64,000 bases of DNA, taken from the NCBI RefSeq assembly GCF_029338175.1, contig NZ_CP119862.1, forward strand, positions 992,001 to 1,056,000. The letters run 5' to 3'. The notes beneath the pieces were generated by a model. That model did no database searches. It was given only the letters and a program-made list of their open reading frames with translations, and was not told the origin of the DNA. The translations under genes were made by a program, and so were the position numbers. Shown in pieces: positions 36,244 through 45,181 of this stretch (positions are counted from its first letter, which is position 1; the number at the start of each line of letters is the position of its first letter). Source of the DNA: Citrobacter enshiensis. Lineage in GTDB: Bacteria > Pseudomonadota > Gammaproteobacteria > Enterobacterales > Enterobacteriaceae.

Positions 36244-38172
36244 ATGCTTAACCGAATTACCGTCCAGCTCCCGGTTGAGGGGCTGCTGTTCTGGAAACTG
36301 TCTGGCCGTGAGGCGATGTCCGAATCGTTTGCGCTGACGCTGACGCTGCTCGGCGCGGACGCGCGCATTGACCGCAGTAAACTGCTGGGACAGCCAGTGA
36401 CGGTGACACTCCCAACGCAGAGCCTGCTCTCGCCGCGCTACATCAACGGCAAGGTGACGCGGGTGGCGGTCAGCGCCGTGGAGCTGACGGGAACCCGCTA
36501 CGCGGTCTACCAGCTGACGGTGGAGCCGGATCTGTGGCCGATGAAGCGTGACCGTAACCTGCGTATCTTCCAGGGGCAGACGGCACCGCAGATCGTTAAG
36601 ACGCTGCTGGGGGAACATCAGGTCAATGTAGAAGACAAACTGACCGGCAGCTATCGGGTATGGGACTACTGTGTGCAGTATCAGGAGTCGAGTCTGGACT
36701 TTATCAGCCGCCTGATGGAGCTGGAGGGGATCGCCTTCCACTTCCGCCACGAGGCGGACAAACACACCCTGGTGCTCACCGACGCGGCGACGCAACATCT
36801 GCCGTTCAGTGGTTATGAGATTATTCCCTACCATCAGACGCCGTCGGGTGGCAGCACGGACGAAGAAGGCATCAGCCAGTGGGCGCTGGAGGACAGCGTG
36901 ACGCCGGGGATTTACAGTCTTGACGACTACGACTTCCGCAAACCGAACGCGTGGCTGTTCCAGGCGCAGCAGAACCCGGCCTCGCCCCAGCCTGGCAGCA
37001 TTGACGTGTACGACTGGCCAGGGCGGTTTGTGGATCATGGTCATGCCGAGTTCTACGCCCGCATCCGTCAGGAGCGCTGGCAGGTGGAACACCAGCAGAT
37101 ACAGGCCACGGCGACGGCCGCCGGTATCGCGCCGGGGCACACGTTTACCCTGAGCAACGCGCCGTTCTTCAGCGACAACGGTGAGTATCTGACCACGGCG
37201 GCGAGTTACCACTTCGAAGAAAACCGCTACGCGAGCGGCGAGGGGGAAACCATTCATCGCACCGACTTCACCGTTATCCCGTCGTCGGTGGCGTATCGTC
37301 CGGCGCAGACCACGGCGTGGCCGCGCACCTACGGCCCGCAGACGGCAAAAGTGGTGGGGCCGCAAGGGGAGAGTATCTGGACGGACAAATACGGCCGGGT
37401 GAAGGTGAAATTCCACTGGGACCGCCTCGCGAAAGGTGATGACACCAGTTCCTGCTGGGTACGCGTGTCGAGCGCCTGGGCGGGTCAGGGGTACGGCGGG
37501 GTGCAAATTCCGCGTGTGGGTGATGAAGTGGTGGTGGATTTCATCAACGGCGATCCGGACCGCCCGATTATCACCGGTCGCGTGTACAACGAAGCGAGTA
37601 TGCCACCGTGGGCGCTACCGGCAGCGGCTACCCAGATGGGTTTCATGAGCCGGAGCAAGGACGGCGCGGCGGACAATGCCAACGCCCTGCGTTTTGAGGA
37701 CAAAGCGGGTGAGGAACAGGTGTGGATCCAGGCCGAGCGTAATCTGGACATTAACGTTAAAAATGATGAATCCCATTCGACAGAAAAAAACCGTACCCAA
37801 TATGTGGGGGAGAATGAAACCCTGCGGGTAGCCAAAGATCAGCAGGCGGGGATCAAAGGGGACGTCATTTGCCTGGCCGGAAAAAGCCGAAGCGATAAAG
37901 CCGTGAACAACTATACGCTTTCTGCGGGCAATACGTTGCGACTGGAGTGTGGTGAAAGCGCGATTGAATTATCGAAAGATGGCAGCGTTAATATTATCGG
38001 TAATAACTTCAATTTTACCGCGAAACAGCAGGCACAAATTAATACGCTTTCTGGCGAACTGCATTTAAACCCGAACGGTGGCAGCAATGCTATCGATCCA
38101 CCAGGGGCTGCCCATCAGGCCGATCTCCAGCATGAAGTGGACAGTTTCTTTGTGTTTAATGCCAGTAAGTAA
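36244..38172 (+). CDS. vgrG: T6SS spike protein VgrG (TssI)
   Basis: 642 aa. The gp27-like part (residues about 1-380) has LLFWKLSGREAMSESFALTL and SSLDFISRLMELEGIAFHFRHE; the gp5-like OB domain has PQGESIWTDKYGRVKVKFHWD and SCWVRVSSAWAGQGYGGVQIPRVGDEVVVDFINGDPDRP (two adjoining pieces). The C-terminus is a beta-helix with no added toxin domain, so it is a structural spike that probably carries separate effectors. It needs a PAAR tip, which I do not find in the window. Confidence 0.96.
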   Translation: MLNRITVQLPVEGLLFWKLSGREAMSESFALTLTLLGADARIDRSKLLGQPVTVTLPTQSLLSPRYINGKVTRVAVSAVELTGTRYAVYQLTVEPDLWPMKRDRNLRIFQGQTAPQIVKTLLGEHQVNVEDKLTGSYRVWDYCVQYQESSLDFISRLMELEGIAFHFRHEADKHTLVLTDAATQHLPFSGYEIIPYHQTPSGGSTDEEGISQWALEDSVTPGIYSLDDYDFRKPNAWLFQAQQNPASPQPGSIDVYDWPGRFVDHGHAEFYARIRQERWQVEHQQIQATATAAGIAPGHTFTLSNAPFFSDNGEYLTTAASYHFEENRYASGEGETIHRTDFTVIPSSVAYRPAQTTAWPRTYGPQTAKVVGPQGESIWTDKYGRVKVKFHWDRLAKGDDTSSCWVRVSSAWAGQGYGGVQIPRVGDEVVVDFINGDPDRPIITGRVYNEASMPPWALPAAATQMGFMSRSKDGAADNANALRFEDKAGEEQVWIQAERNLDINVKNDESHSTEKNRTQYVGENETLRVAKDQQAGIKGDVICLAGKSRSDKAVNNYTLSAGNTLRLECGESAIELSKDGSVNIIGNNFNFTAKQQAQINTLSGELHLNPNGGSNAIDPPGAAHQADLQHEVDSFFVFNASK

Positions 38173-38217
38173 GAGTAACCCGGTAGCGTTAATCACAGCA
38201 AAGGGGATAGTTACGTA

Positions 38218-38682
38218 ATGAAATGGATAGGTTTTACTCTATTTATAATAATCACACTGATTTATATCTGGGATGGGAAGGATCTGTTTACAAAAAAAGA
38301 GTGGCGTGGCTTTGGAATAAAATTCATCTCAGTGCTGATTGGCGCATTTGCCTTGGTGTTTATTCTGGTTGGCATTTCAAAGTTTATCCCTCTAATTACT
38401 AAAGAAACAGCGCGTGCGTTATCTGCAATTATACCAGTTTCATTCATGGCAATATTAGTATCAAAGTTTTTCGTCGTTATGCTAAGTGCCATCTTTGAAA
38501 TTATTATGCGTTTTCATGAACGCTATAATACTGCTGCGAACTATTCAAAGTTATCATCATTGTTTAACAAGTATGGACCAAAATTGCGGTTGCTGGCAAA
38601 GTGTCTGGCATCGTTTGGCTGTATCCTTATGTTCTATGGTATTTGGTTTGGCAGTACGGTCCGAGTTGATGAGGTTTTATGA
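38218..38682 (+). CDS. Four-helix membrane protein of unknown function
   Basis: 154 aa; helices at about 4-19, 33-58, 68-95 and 128-147. The start ATG 38218 has AAAGGGG about 15 bases upstream, a poor fit. It follows vgrG with a 45-base gap and is AT-rich. A role as immunity to a membrane-acting effector is possible by position. No family is recognised. Confidence 0.55.
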   Translation: MKWIGFTLFIIITLIYIWDGKDLFTKKEWRGFGIKFISVLIGAFALVFILVGISKFIPLITKETARALSAIIPVSFMAILVSKFFVVMLSAIFEIIMRFHERYNTAANYSKLSSLFNKYGPKLRLLAKCLASFGCILMFYGIWFGSTVRVDEVL

Positions 38683-38712
38683 ACACCAGGAGTCACTATG
38701 CTTTTCCCGTAG

Positions 38713-38847
38713 CTTATCAGCGTGGGAAAAAACGGGTGCTATCCAGAGTGGGTCTGTAGATACAGTAATCATCATGATGACCACTTCGAGGCAAATAAAC
38801 GCTGCCTTGAAATTATCCTGGCGACGCTGAATATTGAAAAAAGCTAA
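38713..38847 (+). pseudogene. Possible gene fragment downstream of vgrG
   Basis: One frame is open from just after a TAG at about 38710 to TAA at 38845-38847 and reads about 44 residues, including EWVCRYSNHHDDHFEANK and ending RCLEIILATLNIEKS. It has a protein-like charged composition but no start codon with a ribosome binding site. It could be the 3' remnant of a lost gene at the end of the T6SS island. No family is recognised. Confidence 0.3.
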
Positions 38848-38851
38848 GTCA

Positions 38852-38894
38852 GGGTAATATTGACCTCTTATGTATAAACAACCTGATATTACCC
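38852..38894. terminator. Hairpin between the T6SS island and sitD
   Basis: GGGTAATAT (38852-38860) and ATATTACCC (38886-38894) are perfect 9-bp inverted repeats with a 25-base loop between convergent genes. It may act as a bidirectional terminator, although the loop is long. Confidence 0.4.
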
Positions 38895-38910
38895 CGGATA
38901 AAGCCATGCT

Positions 38911-39747
38911 TCAGCCATAAGTTTCAGAACGCCGGTCTCGCATCGTTGTATAGACAAAGGCTATGATAAAGATCACCGTAAATAAAACGACGATGGTGGG
39001 GGCGGGGGCGCTGTCGATAAAAAATGACAGATAGACGCCCAGAAATGAGGTGATGACTGAAAGCACGGTGGCCAGCATCAGCGCCTGGGCGAAACGGCGG
39101 GTGAGTAAAATGGCTATCGCGCCTGGGGCAATCAGCAGAGATATCGACAAAATGATGCCCACGGATTTTAGCGTGGCGACAATGGTTAAGGCGATCATGC
39201 ACAGCAGCCCGTAATGCAGCAACGTGGTGTTCAGACCGCTGGCTCTGGCCTGATTCGGATCAAACGCGTGCAGCAATAAATCTTTCCATTTCAGACCGAT
39301 AACCAGCGCTATCCCCAGCGCAATCAGCGCGGTTTGCGCAATATCGGTCAGCGAAACGCCCAGCATATCGCCAAACAGAATGTGGTCCAGATGAACGTCT
39401 GACTGGATAGAAACATACAGCACCAGCCCCGCGCCAAACATGCCGGAAAAGACAATCCCCATGATGGTGTCGCGCTTAATACGGCTGTTGTCGTCGAGAT
39501 AACCCGTCGCAACGGCGCAGAACAATCCGGCGATGAACGCGCCGATAGCCAGAGGAATACCGGCCATCCAGGCAAGGACGATCCCCGGAAAGACCGCATG
39601 ACTCATCGCATCGCCCATCAGCGCCCAGCCTTTCAATACCAGGAATACCGAAAGCAGTGCGCAGGGCACGGCGACAATGGCGGAGACGGCCAGCGCATTG
39701 AGCATAAAGTCGAACTGGAAGGGTTCCAGCAGCGTGGTTAGGAACAT
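38911..39747 (-). CDS. sitD: Mn/Fe ABC transporter membrane subunit SitD
   Basis: 278 aa from the ATG at 39747 (MFLTTLLEPFQFDFMLNA), overlapping sitC by 10 bases; a longer frame would add 44 residues inside sitC and is rejected. An ABC-3 type permease with about eight helices and the SHAVFPGIVLAW loop (GDAMSHAVFPG). It pairs with SitC to move Mn2+ and Fe2+ delivered by SitA, driven by SitB. It ends close to the right end of the T6SS island. Confidence 0.96.
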   Translation of the reverse strand: MFLTTLLEPFQFDFMLNALAVSAIVAVPCALLSVFLVLKGWALMGDAMSHAVFPGIVLAWMAGIPLAIGAFIAGLFCAVATGYLDDNSRIKRDTIMGIVFSGMFGAGLVLYVSIQSDVHLDHILFGDMLGVSLTDIAQTALIALGIALVIGLKWKDLLLHAFDPNQARASGLNTTLLHYGLLCMIALTIVATLKSVGIILSISLLIAPGAIAILLTRRFAQALMLATVLSVITSFLGVYLSFFIDSAPAPTIVVLFTVIFIIAFVYTTMRDRRSETYG

Positions 39748-40598
39748 GAGGACTCCTTGTTCATTCGCGCGCGGCGACGGTTTGCCAGCAGGCCATGTTT
39801 CGGCGCGAAGACAAACGCGGTCAGGAACAGCAGGGTTTGCAGGACGACGATAATCCCGCCCGTTGCGCCATCCAGCCAATAGCTGAGCCAGGCGCCAAAA
39901 AAGCTGGTCAGACTGCCGATAGCCACGGCGATGACGAGCAGGCGAGGGAAGCGGTCGGTCAACAGCCAGGCGGTTGCGCCGGGGGTCACCACCAGGCAGA
40001 TAACCAGAAACGCGCCGACCGTTTGCAGCGCCGCGACGGTGGAGACGGAGAGCAGCGTGAAGAACAATAACTTTAAGCGACCCGGATTGAGCCCAATGGA
40101 ACGGGCATGATTTTCATCGAAAAAAGTTACCATCAGATCTTTCCATTTCAATAGAAGGATCGTCAGAGAAACGGCACCTATAATGGCCAGTTGCACAATA
40201 TCTTCCGGCGCGATGGCCAACACGTTGCCCAGAATAATGGTCTGAATGTTGACGGACATCGGATTGAGCGAAACCATAAACAGTCCGATGCCAAAGAACG
40301 ACGAGAAGATCAGACCAATAATGGCGTCTTCTTTCAGACGCGATCGCTGGTTGAGAAACAGCATGCAGCCTGCGGCGAGTCCCCCGGAGAGAAACGCGCC
40401 GAGCGAGAAGGGCAATCCCAACATATACGCCCCCGCCACGCCGGGGACGATAGAGTGCGATAGCGCGTCGCCAATCAGCGACCAGCCTTTGAGCATTAAA
40501 TAGCAGGAGAGAAAAGCGCACAGCCCGCCGACCATCGCTGACACCCACATGGCATTGAGCATGTACTGGTAACCAAAGGGTTCCACAAGCCAGTTCAT
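39738..40598 (-). CDS. sitC: Mn/Fe ABC transporter membrane subunit SitC
   Basis: 286 aa, ABC-3 permease with GDALSHSIVPGVAGAYMLG, the equivalent of the SitD coupling-loop region, and about eight helices. It starts 2 bases after sitB. SitC and SitD form the channel of the transporter. Confidence 0.96.
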   Translation of the reverse strand: MNWLVEPFGYQYMLNAMWVSAMVGGLCAFLSCYLMLKGWSLIGDALSHSIVPGVAGAYMLGLPFSLGAFLSGGLAAGCMLFLNQRSRLKEDAIIGLIFSSFFGIGLFMVSLNPMSVNIQTIILGNVLAIAPEDIVQLAIIGAVSLTILLLKWKDLMVTFFDENHARSIGLNPGRLKLLFFTLLSVSTVAALQTVGAFLVICLVVTPGATAWLLTDRFPRLLVIAVAIGSLTSFFGAWLSYWLDGATGGIIVVLQTLLFLTAFVFAPKHGLLANRRRARMNKESSCS

Positions 40599-40600
40599 GA

Positions 40601-41416
40601 TTAATCTCCCTCGTTGGCGGTTCGCCGCGAGATAAATGGGCGCTCATCATCGGTAATGATGTGCTCTTCGCTACCACTCAGCGCCACATGGCGCAATACG
40701 CCGCTGAACGCCAGTTCGAGATTTTCTGCCGTGAAGGTGGTTTCAGTGGGGCCGCTCGCCAGCACCGTCCCTTTGATCATCACCGTGTAATCACAAAACT
40801 CCGTCACCGACCCCAGGTTATGGGTGGACACCAGCATGGTGCGGCCTTCATCGCGCAGTTCACGTAACAGCGTGATGATTCGCGCTTCGGTTTTTACATC
40901 CACGCCGGTAAAAGGCTCGTCCAGCAGGATCACCTGACCATCCTGGGCAATCGCTCGGGCAAGAAAAACCCGCTTTTTTTGCCCGCCGGAGAGTTCGCCT
41001 ATCTGGCGATAGCGGTACTCCAGCATGTCCACGCGCGCCAGCGCGGCGTCAACGCTCGCGTGGTCGTGTGCCTTAGGACGACGTAGCCATCCCATGTGGC
41101 CGTAACGCCCCATCATCACGACATCTTCCACCAGCACCGGAAACGACCAGTCCACCTCTTCTGACTGGGGGACATAGGCGATCAGATTCTGCTTCAGCGC
41201 TTTGTTCACCGGCTGTTGCAAGATCGATATCTCTCCAGCCGCCAGACGGACAAACCCCATCAGCGCCTTAAACAGCGTGGATTTACCCGAGCCGTTGACG
41301 CCCACCAGGGCGGCAATCGAGCCGCCGGGGATCTGAAACGTGGTGTTCCGTAGCGCGGTGTGACCGTTGCGATAGGTCACCGTGACACTGTCGGCGGTAA
41401 TGGCAGCGTGGCTCAT
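40601..41416 (-). CDS. sitB: Mn/Fe ABC transporter ATPase SitB
   Basis: 271 aa ABC ATPase: Walker [10 protein letters not shown], signature [14 protein letters not shown], Walker [13 protein letters not shown] and the switch His in STHN. It powers SitCD. Its start overlaps the sitA stop by 4 bases (ATGA on the minus strand). Confidence 0.97.
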   Translation of the reverse strand: MSHAAITADSVTVTYRNGHTALRNTTFQIPGGSIAALVGVNGSGKSTLFKALMGFVRLAAGEISILQQPVNKALKQNLIAYVPQSEEVDWSFPVLVEDVVMMGRYGHMGWLRRPKAHDHASVDAALARVDMLEYRYRQIGELSGGQKKRVFLARAIAQDGQVILLDEPFTGVDVKTEARIITLLRELRDEGRTMLVSTHNLGSVTEFCDYTVMIKGTVLASGPTETTFTAENLELAFSGVLRHVALSGSEEHIITDDERPFISRRTANEGD

Positions 41417-42330
41417 TTCTGACTCCTCAGACCGTCATTGATACCGCTGACGATGGTTTCAGTGGTGACGCGCAGTAAATCCAGATAGGTCGGTACCGGG
41501 CCATCGGCAGTACTCAGGGAATCGACATACAGTACGCCGCCGTAGTGCGCGCCAGACTCACGGGCGACCTGACGAGCGGGTTTATCAGAGACGGTACTTT
41601 CGCTGAAGACGGTGGGGATCTGATGTTGTCTGATCGCATCGATCACTTTGCGTACCTGTTTCGGCGTGCCCTGTTGATCGGCATTGATCGGCCACAGATA
41701 CAGCTCCCTGAGATTGTTATCCCGCGCCAGGTAGGAGAATGCGCCTTCACTGGTGACCAACCAGCGTTTATCGGTGGGGAGCGTGGCCAGTTCGTCGCGC
41801 AGCGGATCCAGCGTCTGGCGAATCTTCACCTTATAGCGCTCGGCATTTTTTTGATAAACCGCCGCGTTTTGCGGATCGTACTTCGCCAGCGCATCGCGAA
41901 TATTATCGACATAAATGAGCGCGTTTTCTGCCGACATCCAGGCGTGCGGGTTGGGTTTGCCATTGTACGGACCTTCGCTAATGCCCATCGGTTTCACGCC
42001 CGCAGAGACCGTGACTTCCGGTACGCCGGAAAGATGCTGATAAAATCGGGCGAACCACAGCTCCAGATTCATACCATTGGAGAGAATAAGCTGCGCGCCT
42101 TGCGCCCGTTTGATGTCGCCGGGGGTGGGCTGATATTCGTGAATCTCGGCCCCCGGTTTGGTTATCGAACTGACTTCCGCCGCGTCACCCGCCACATTTT
42201 TTGCCATATCAGCAATGACCGTAAAGGTGGTGATTACCTTGAATTTCTCTGTGGCCCAGGCGGGCGTCAGTGTTAGCGATGCCAGGACACCAGCAAGGAA
42301 AAAGGACGTCAAACGAGGCAGGTTCGGCAT
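41413..42330 (-). CDS. sitA: Mn/Fe-binding periplasmic protein SitA
   Basis: 305 aa, cluster A-1 substrate-binding protein close to Salmonella SitA by memory. Signal peptide ends near TPAWATEKF. Metal ligands are expected in [24 protein letters not shown] and the Asp of YVDSLS. The start is ATG 42330 because GAGGGA lies 5 bases before it; an upstream ATG at 42342 lacks this. It captures Mn2+ (and Fe2+) for SitBCD. Transcription is likely repressed by MntR with Mn and by Fur with Fe (see 42367-42429). Confidence 0.97.
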   Translation of the reverse strand: MPNLPRLTSFFLAGVLASLTLTPAWATEKFKVITTFTVIADMAKNVAGDAAEVSSITKPGAEIHEYQPTPGDIKRAQGAQLILSNGMNLELWFARFYQHLSGVPEVTVSAGVKPMGISEGPYNGKPNPHAWMSAENALIYVDNIRDALAKYDPQNAAVYQKNAERYKVKIRQTLDPLRDELATLPTDKRWLVTSEGAFSYLARDNNLRELYLWPINADQQGTPKQVRKVIDAIRQHQIPTVFSESTVSDKPARQVARESGAHYGGVLYVDSLSTADGPVPTYLDLLRVTTETIVSGINDGLRSQK

Positions 42331-42366
42331 AGTATCCCTCATGGAAAAGTGGTTAATTATTCTTCA

Positions 42367-42386
42367 AATATAGCCTTTGCTATGTT
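42367..42386 (-). promoter_or_regulatory. MntR operator of sitABCD
   Basis: AATATAGCctttGCTATGTT matches the enterobacterial MntR box AACATAGCnnnnGCTATGTT except at one position. It lies about 37 to 56 bases upstream of the sitA start, just downstream of a likely -10 (TATATA) on the minus strand, a position suited to repression when Mn is plentiful. Confidence 0.85.
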
Positions 42387-42404
42387 ATATAGCACACAGC
42401 ATAG

Positions 42405-42429
42405 TTAAATGAAAATAATTCTTATTTGC
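42405..42429 (-). promoter_or_regulatory. Fur-box-like operator of sitABCD
   Basis: AAATGAAAATAATTCTTATTTG is a near palindrome like the Fur consensus GATAATGATAATCATTATC. It overlaps the predicted -35 region (TTTTCA on the minus strand, 18 bases from TATATA). Iron-loaded Fur would block RNA polymerase here. The same Fur plus MntR pairing is known for Salmonella sitA. Confidence 0.7.
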
Positions 42430-42473
42430 GTAGCTGGCTAAGCATGTGTCACCTTCGGGTGATAGTCTGCAGG

Positions 42474-42519
42474 GGGAATAAGTTGTAAAATAAATGCACT
42501 TTAATGTGGTGGAGGCACT
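42474..42519 (+). promoter_or_regulatory. Upstream control region of ygbA
   Basis: AAATAAATGCACTTTAA at about 42487-42503 contains, on the complement, AAGTGCATTTA. This is close to one half of the NsrR motif (AANATGCATTT), missing one base. ygbA is an NsrR target in E. coli. GGTGGAGG before ATG 42520 is a strong ribosome binding site. Confidence 0.45.
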
Positions 42520-42864
42520 ATGTCCGGCAAGCGAATCGCGCGTGAAAAACTGACGATCAAAAAAATGATCGCGTTATACGAGAGCCAGTGTCCACAGGCC
42601 CTGGATGAACCAGGGCATTACGCCGCGCTGTTTGCCTATGCGGAAAAGCGGCTGGACAAGTGTGTGTTTGGCGAGGAGAAACCGGCCTGTAAACAGTGTC
42701 CGGTGCACTGTTACCAGCCAGCAAAGCGTGAAGAGATGAAACAGATTATGCGCTGGGCGGGGCCGAGAATGCTCTGGCGTCACCCGATGTTGACCGTACG
42801 TCATCTGATCGACGACAAACGTCCCGTCCCGGAATTACCGGAAAAATATCAACGTAAAACGTGA
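42520..42864 (+). CDS. ygbA: Nitric-oxide-responsive protein YgbA
   Basis: 114 aa, close to E. coli YgbA by memory. Conserved GEEKPACKQCPVHCYQPAKR holds three or four Cys, a likely metal or Fe-S site, and MRWAGPRMLWRHP follows. E. coli ygbA is repressed by NsrR and its product is linked to recovery from nitrosative stress; its biochemical role is uncertain. It has its own promoter region, divergent from sitA and convergent with fhlA. Confidence 0.93.
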   Translation: MSGKRIAREKLTIKKMIALYESQCPQALDEPGHYAALFAYAEKRLDKCVFGEEKPACKQCPVHCYQPAKREEMKQIMRWAGPRMLWRHPMLTVRHLIDDKRPVPELPEKYQRKT

Positions 42865-42873
42865 GTGTGAAAT

Positions 42874-42957
42874 GCCTGATGGCGCTGCGCTTATCAGGCC
42901 TACGGACAAACCCCACCTGTAGGCCGGATAAGGTGCTTGCACCGCCATCCGGCAACG
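42874..42957. repeat. BIME (paired REP elements) between ygbA and fhlA
   Basis: Two REP-type units in opposite orientation: GCCTGATGGCGCTGCGC TTATCAGGC, then GTAGGCCGGATAAGG with GCCATCCGGCAA. They sit between convergent ygbA and fhlA, the usual place for BIMEs. Confidence 0.85.
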
Positions 42958-42963
42958 CTTCGT

Positions 42964-45045
42964 TTACACCAACGCATCCTTATCAATACCCAGCCGCTTC
43001 ATCCGTGAAAGCAGCGTGGTTCGCTTAAGCCCCAGACGCTGGGCTGCGCCTTTCGGTCCTGCCACGACGCCATTCGTCTCTTTCAGCACACGCAGAATCA
43101 ACTGAAATTCATCTTCGCCATCCTGTGCAACTTCGGTGGCGACCGGCGGCGTGGCCTGCGTGAATATGCCGACATCCGGAAGCGAGAGTTGTAACACATT
43201 GCCCCGGGTCAGCAGCACGGCGCGCTCCACCACGTTTTCCAGTTCGCGAACGTTACCAGGCCACTCCATATTGCTCAGGGTACGTAGCGTTTCTGCGGGG
43301 ATGCTGTCGATGTTACGTCCCATCCGACGGGCGATTTTAAAGGTGAAGGCTTTCACCAGCAGCGGAATATCTTCCGGGCGTTCGCGCAGCGGTGGGAGCT
43401 GGATCGGAAAGACATTCAGGCGGTAATAGAGATCGTTGCGGAACTCGCGATCGGCCACCATCTTTTTCAGATCGCGGTTGGTGGCGGCGATCAGTCGCAC
43501 ATCGGTCTGGATCAGCTTATTGCTGCCCAGGCGTTCGAACTCCTGCTCCTGGAGAACACGCAGCAGTTTAGGCTGCAGCTCCAGCGGCATGTCGCCCACT
43601 TCATCGAGAAACAGCGAACTTTTATCCGCCAGCTCAAACCGCCCGATACGCTGGGCGCTGGCCCCTGTGAACGCGCCACGCTCATGACCAAACAGATCGC
43701 TTTCCAGTAGTCCGGCAGGCATCGCGGCACAGTTCATTTTCACCATGCGACGCGTGTTACGTCCGCTCAGGTTGTGAATCGCGCGGGCGATCAGTTCCTT
43801 ACCGGTGCCGGTTTCTCCCAGAATCAGCACCGTACTGTCGCTTTGCGCCACCATCTCGACCTGCTTGAGGACGTTGTACATCGCCTCGCTGCGTCCAATG
43901 ATCTCGCCAAAATCACTGTCGACATTATTCAGCTGTTCGGTGAGCGCCAGGTTTTCGTCCACCAGGCGCTCCTTGAGACGGTGGATTTCCTGATAGGCGA
44001 GGGCGTTATCGACGGCAATCGCCACGCGTTCGGCGATTTGACGTAGCAATTTCAGGTTGGTGGTGGTGAAGATTTTCTCTTCGCATTGCGCCAGTTTCAG
44101 CACGCCGAGCATAGTGTTGCCGGACATCAGCGGCAGCAGGCACAGCGTTTGCAGTTGATTACCCCAGGTGTCGAACAGCATACGTTCGTAAGGGGCAAGC
44201 GCATCCCTTTCGTTCAGGTTAATCAGCAACATCTCTTTGCTTCTGAACACCCGTTCAGTGAGGGTGCCAGCTTCATCCACTTCACTTTGCTGGTGAGCGG
44301 GATGCGTTTTATCCAGATAATGGGTAGACCAGATATTCAGTTTATTTTTGTGATGGCTGCGCAGAACAATACTGATCGCGTCAATGTTGAAGTAGTAGTG
44401 GATCTCTTTCGCCACTTCGCTGACCAGCTCGTCGATGTCGAGACGCGAGAGCACCGCATTGGTGATCGCCACCAGAATACGGAAGTTATCGCGTTCGCGG
44501 CACAGCAAATCGTAATCGACGTTGTTCGAAACCCGACACTGAATTTGCTCGGCAACCACCGAGACAATCTGGGTAAAGGTCTGCAGGCGCTGGTACTCTT
44601 TTTCGCTCCACGGGCGGTCTTCTTTGCGGATAAATTCGCAGCCGCCAAAAATACGCCCGTCTGCCGCCAGCGGTAGCAGGCAATAGTGGCCAAATTCACC
44701 GTATAACCCGGAGGAGGCCAACTGCGGCCAGGTTTCAGTAAACTCATGGAAGTTACAGTGCAATGCGTCGGGACGAGACAGAATACGGCGAACCGGGCCG
44801 TGCGCCAGCACCGTTTCGTCTTCATATTCGATCGGCTTACTGTTTTCTTCGCGCGTCGCGTAATAGCGTGCGCGCTGTGTTTGTGCCTGCCATAACACAA
44901 TAGCCGCGCTGTCGGCTAATGCCGAGCGCCTGACCAGTTGGGAAAGCGCTTCACTGAGCGAAGCCAGATCGGGCTGCTGCAATAATGTACGAGTAATATC
45001 GAACAATCCCTGCTGTCCAAGATCGCTCATCGGTGTATACGACAT
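42964..45045 (-). CDS. fhlA: Formate hydrogenlyase transcriptional activator FhlA
   Basis: 693 aa with the start at ATG 45045 (MSYTPMSDLGQQGLFDITRT), matching the E. coli form (692 aa); a longer frame adds 12 residues. Two N-terminal GAF domains sense formate. The central sigma-54 AAA+ domain has Walker A at 410-417 (GETGTGKE) and the GAFTGA loop that contacts sigma-54. The C-terminal HTH (GAAQRLGLKRTTLLSRMKRLGID) binds upstream sites. It activates hyp and hyc operons when formate builds up in fermentation. It is transcribed downstream of hypE, separated by a REP element. Confidence 0.98.
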   Translation of the reverse strand: MSYTPMSDLGQQGLFDITRTLLQQPDLASLSEALSQLVRRSALADSAAIVLWQAQTQRARYYATREENSKPIEYEDETVLAHGPVRRILSRPDALHCNFHEFTETWPQLASSGLYGEFGHYCLLPLAADGRIFGGCEFIRKEDRPWSEKEYQRLQTFTQIVSVVAEQIQCRVSNNVDYDLLCRERDNFRILVAITNAVLSRLDIDELVSEVAKEIHYYFNIDAISIVLRSHHKNKLNIWSTHYLDKTHPAHQQSEVDEAGTLTERVFRSKEMLLINLNERDALAPYERMLFDTWGNQLQTLCLLPLMSGNTMLGVLKLAQCEEKIFTTTNLKLLRQIAERVAIAVDNALAYQEIHRLKERLVDENLALTEQLNNVDSDFGEIIGRSEAMYNVLKQVEMVAQSDSTVLILGETGTGKELIARAIHNLSGRNTRRMVKMNCAAMPAGLLESDLFGHERGAFTGASAQRIGRFELADKSSLFLDEVGDMPLELQPKLLRVLQEQEFERLGSNKLIQTDVRLIAATNRDLKKMVADREFRNDLYYRLNVFPIQLPPLRERPEDIPLLVKAFTFKIARRMGRNIDSIPAETLRTLSNMEWPGNVRELENVVERAVLLTRGNVLQLSLPDVGIFTQATPPVATEVAQDGEDEFQLILRVLKETNGVVAGPKGAAQRLGLKRTTLLSRMKRLGIDKDALV

Positions 45046-45118
45046 GTTGCTTTTCCAGGAAAGTACCGCTTCGTGGTGCAAAAAGGTACATGAATTATAG
45101 GTATTCTTTTTAAACTTC

Positions 45119-45179
45119 TGCCGGATGGCGGTTACGCCTTATCCGTAGGCCCGGTAAGCGTAGCGCCACCGGGCAATAT
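45119..45179. repeat. REP element between hypE and fhlA
   Basis: GCCGGATGGCGGTTACGCC, TTATCCGTAGGCCCGGTAAG and GCGCCACCGGGCAA form REP-type inverted arms in the 136-base gap between hypE and fhlA. Such elements can stabilise the upstream hyp mRNA. Confidence 0.8.
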
Positions 45180-45181
45180 CA

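Noticed and set aside
36178-37506. 442-aa minus-strand ORF opposite vgrG
   Set aside because: Antisense shadow with Arg/His-rich composition; vgrG is certain in this stretch.
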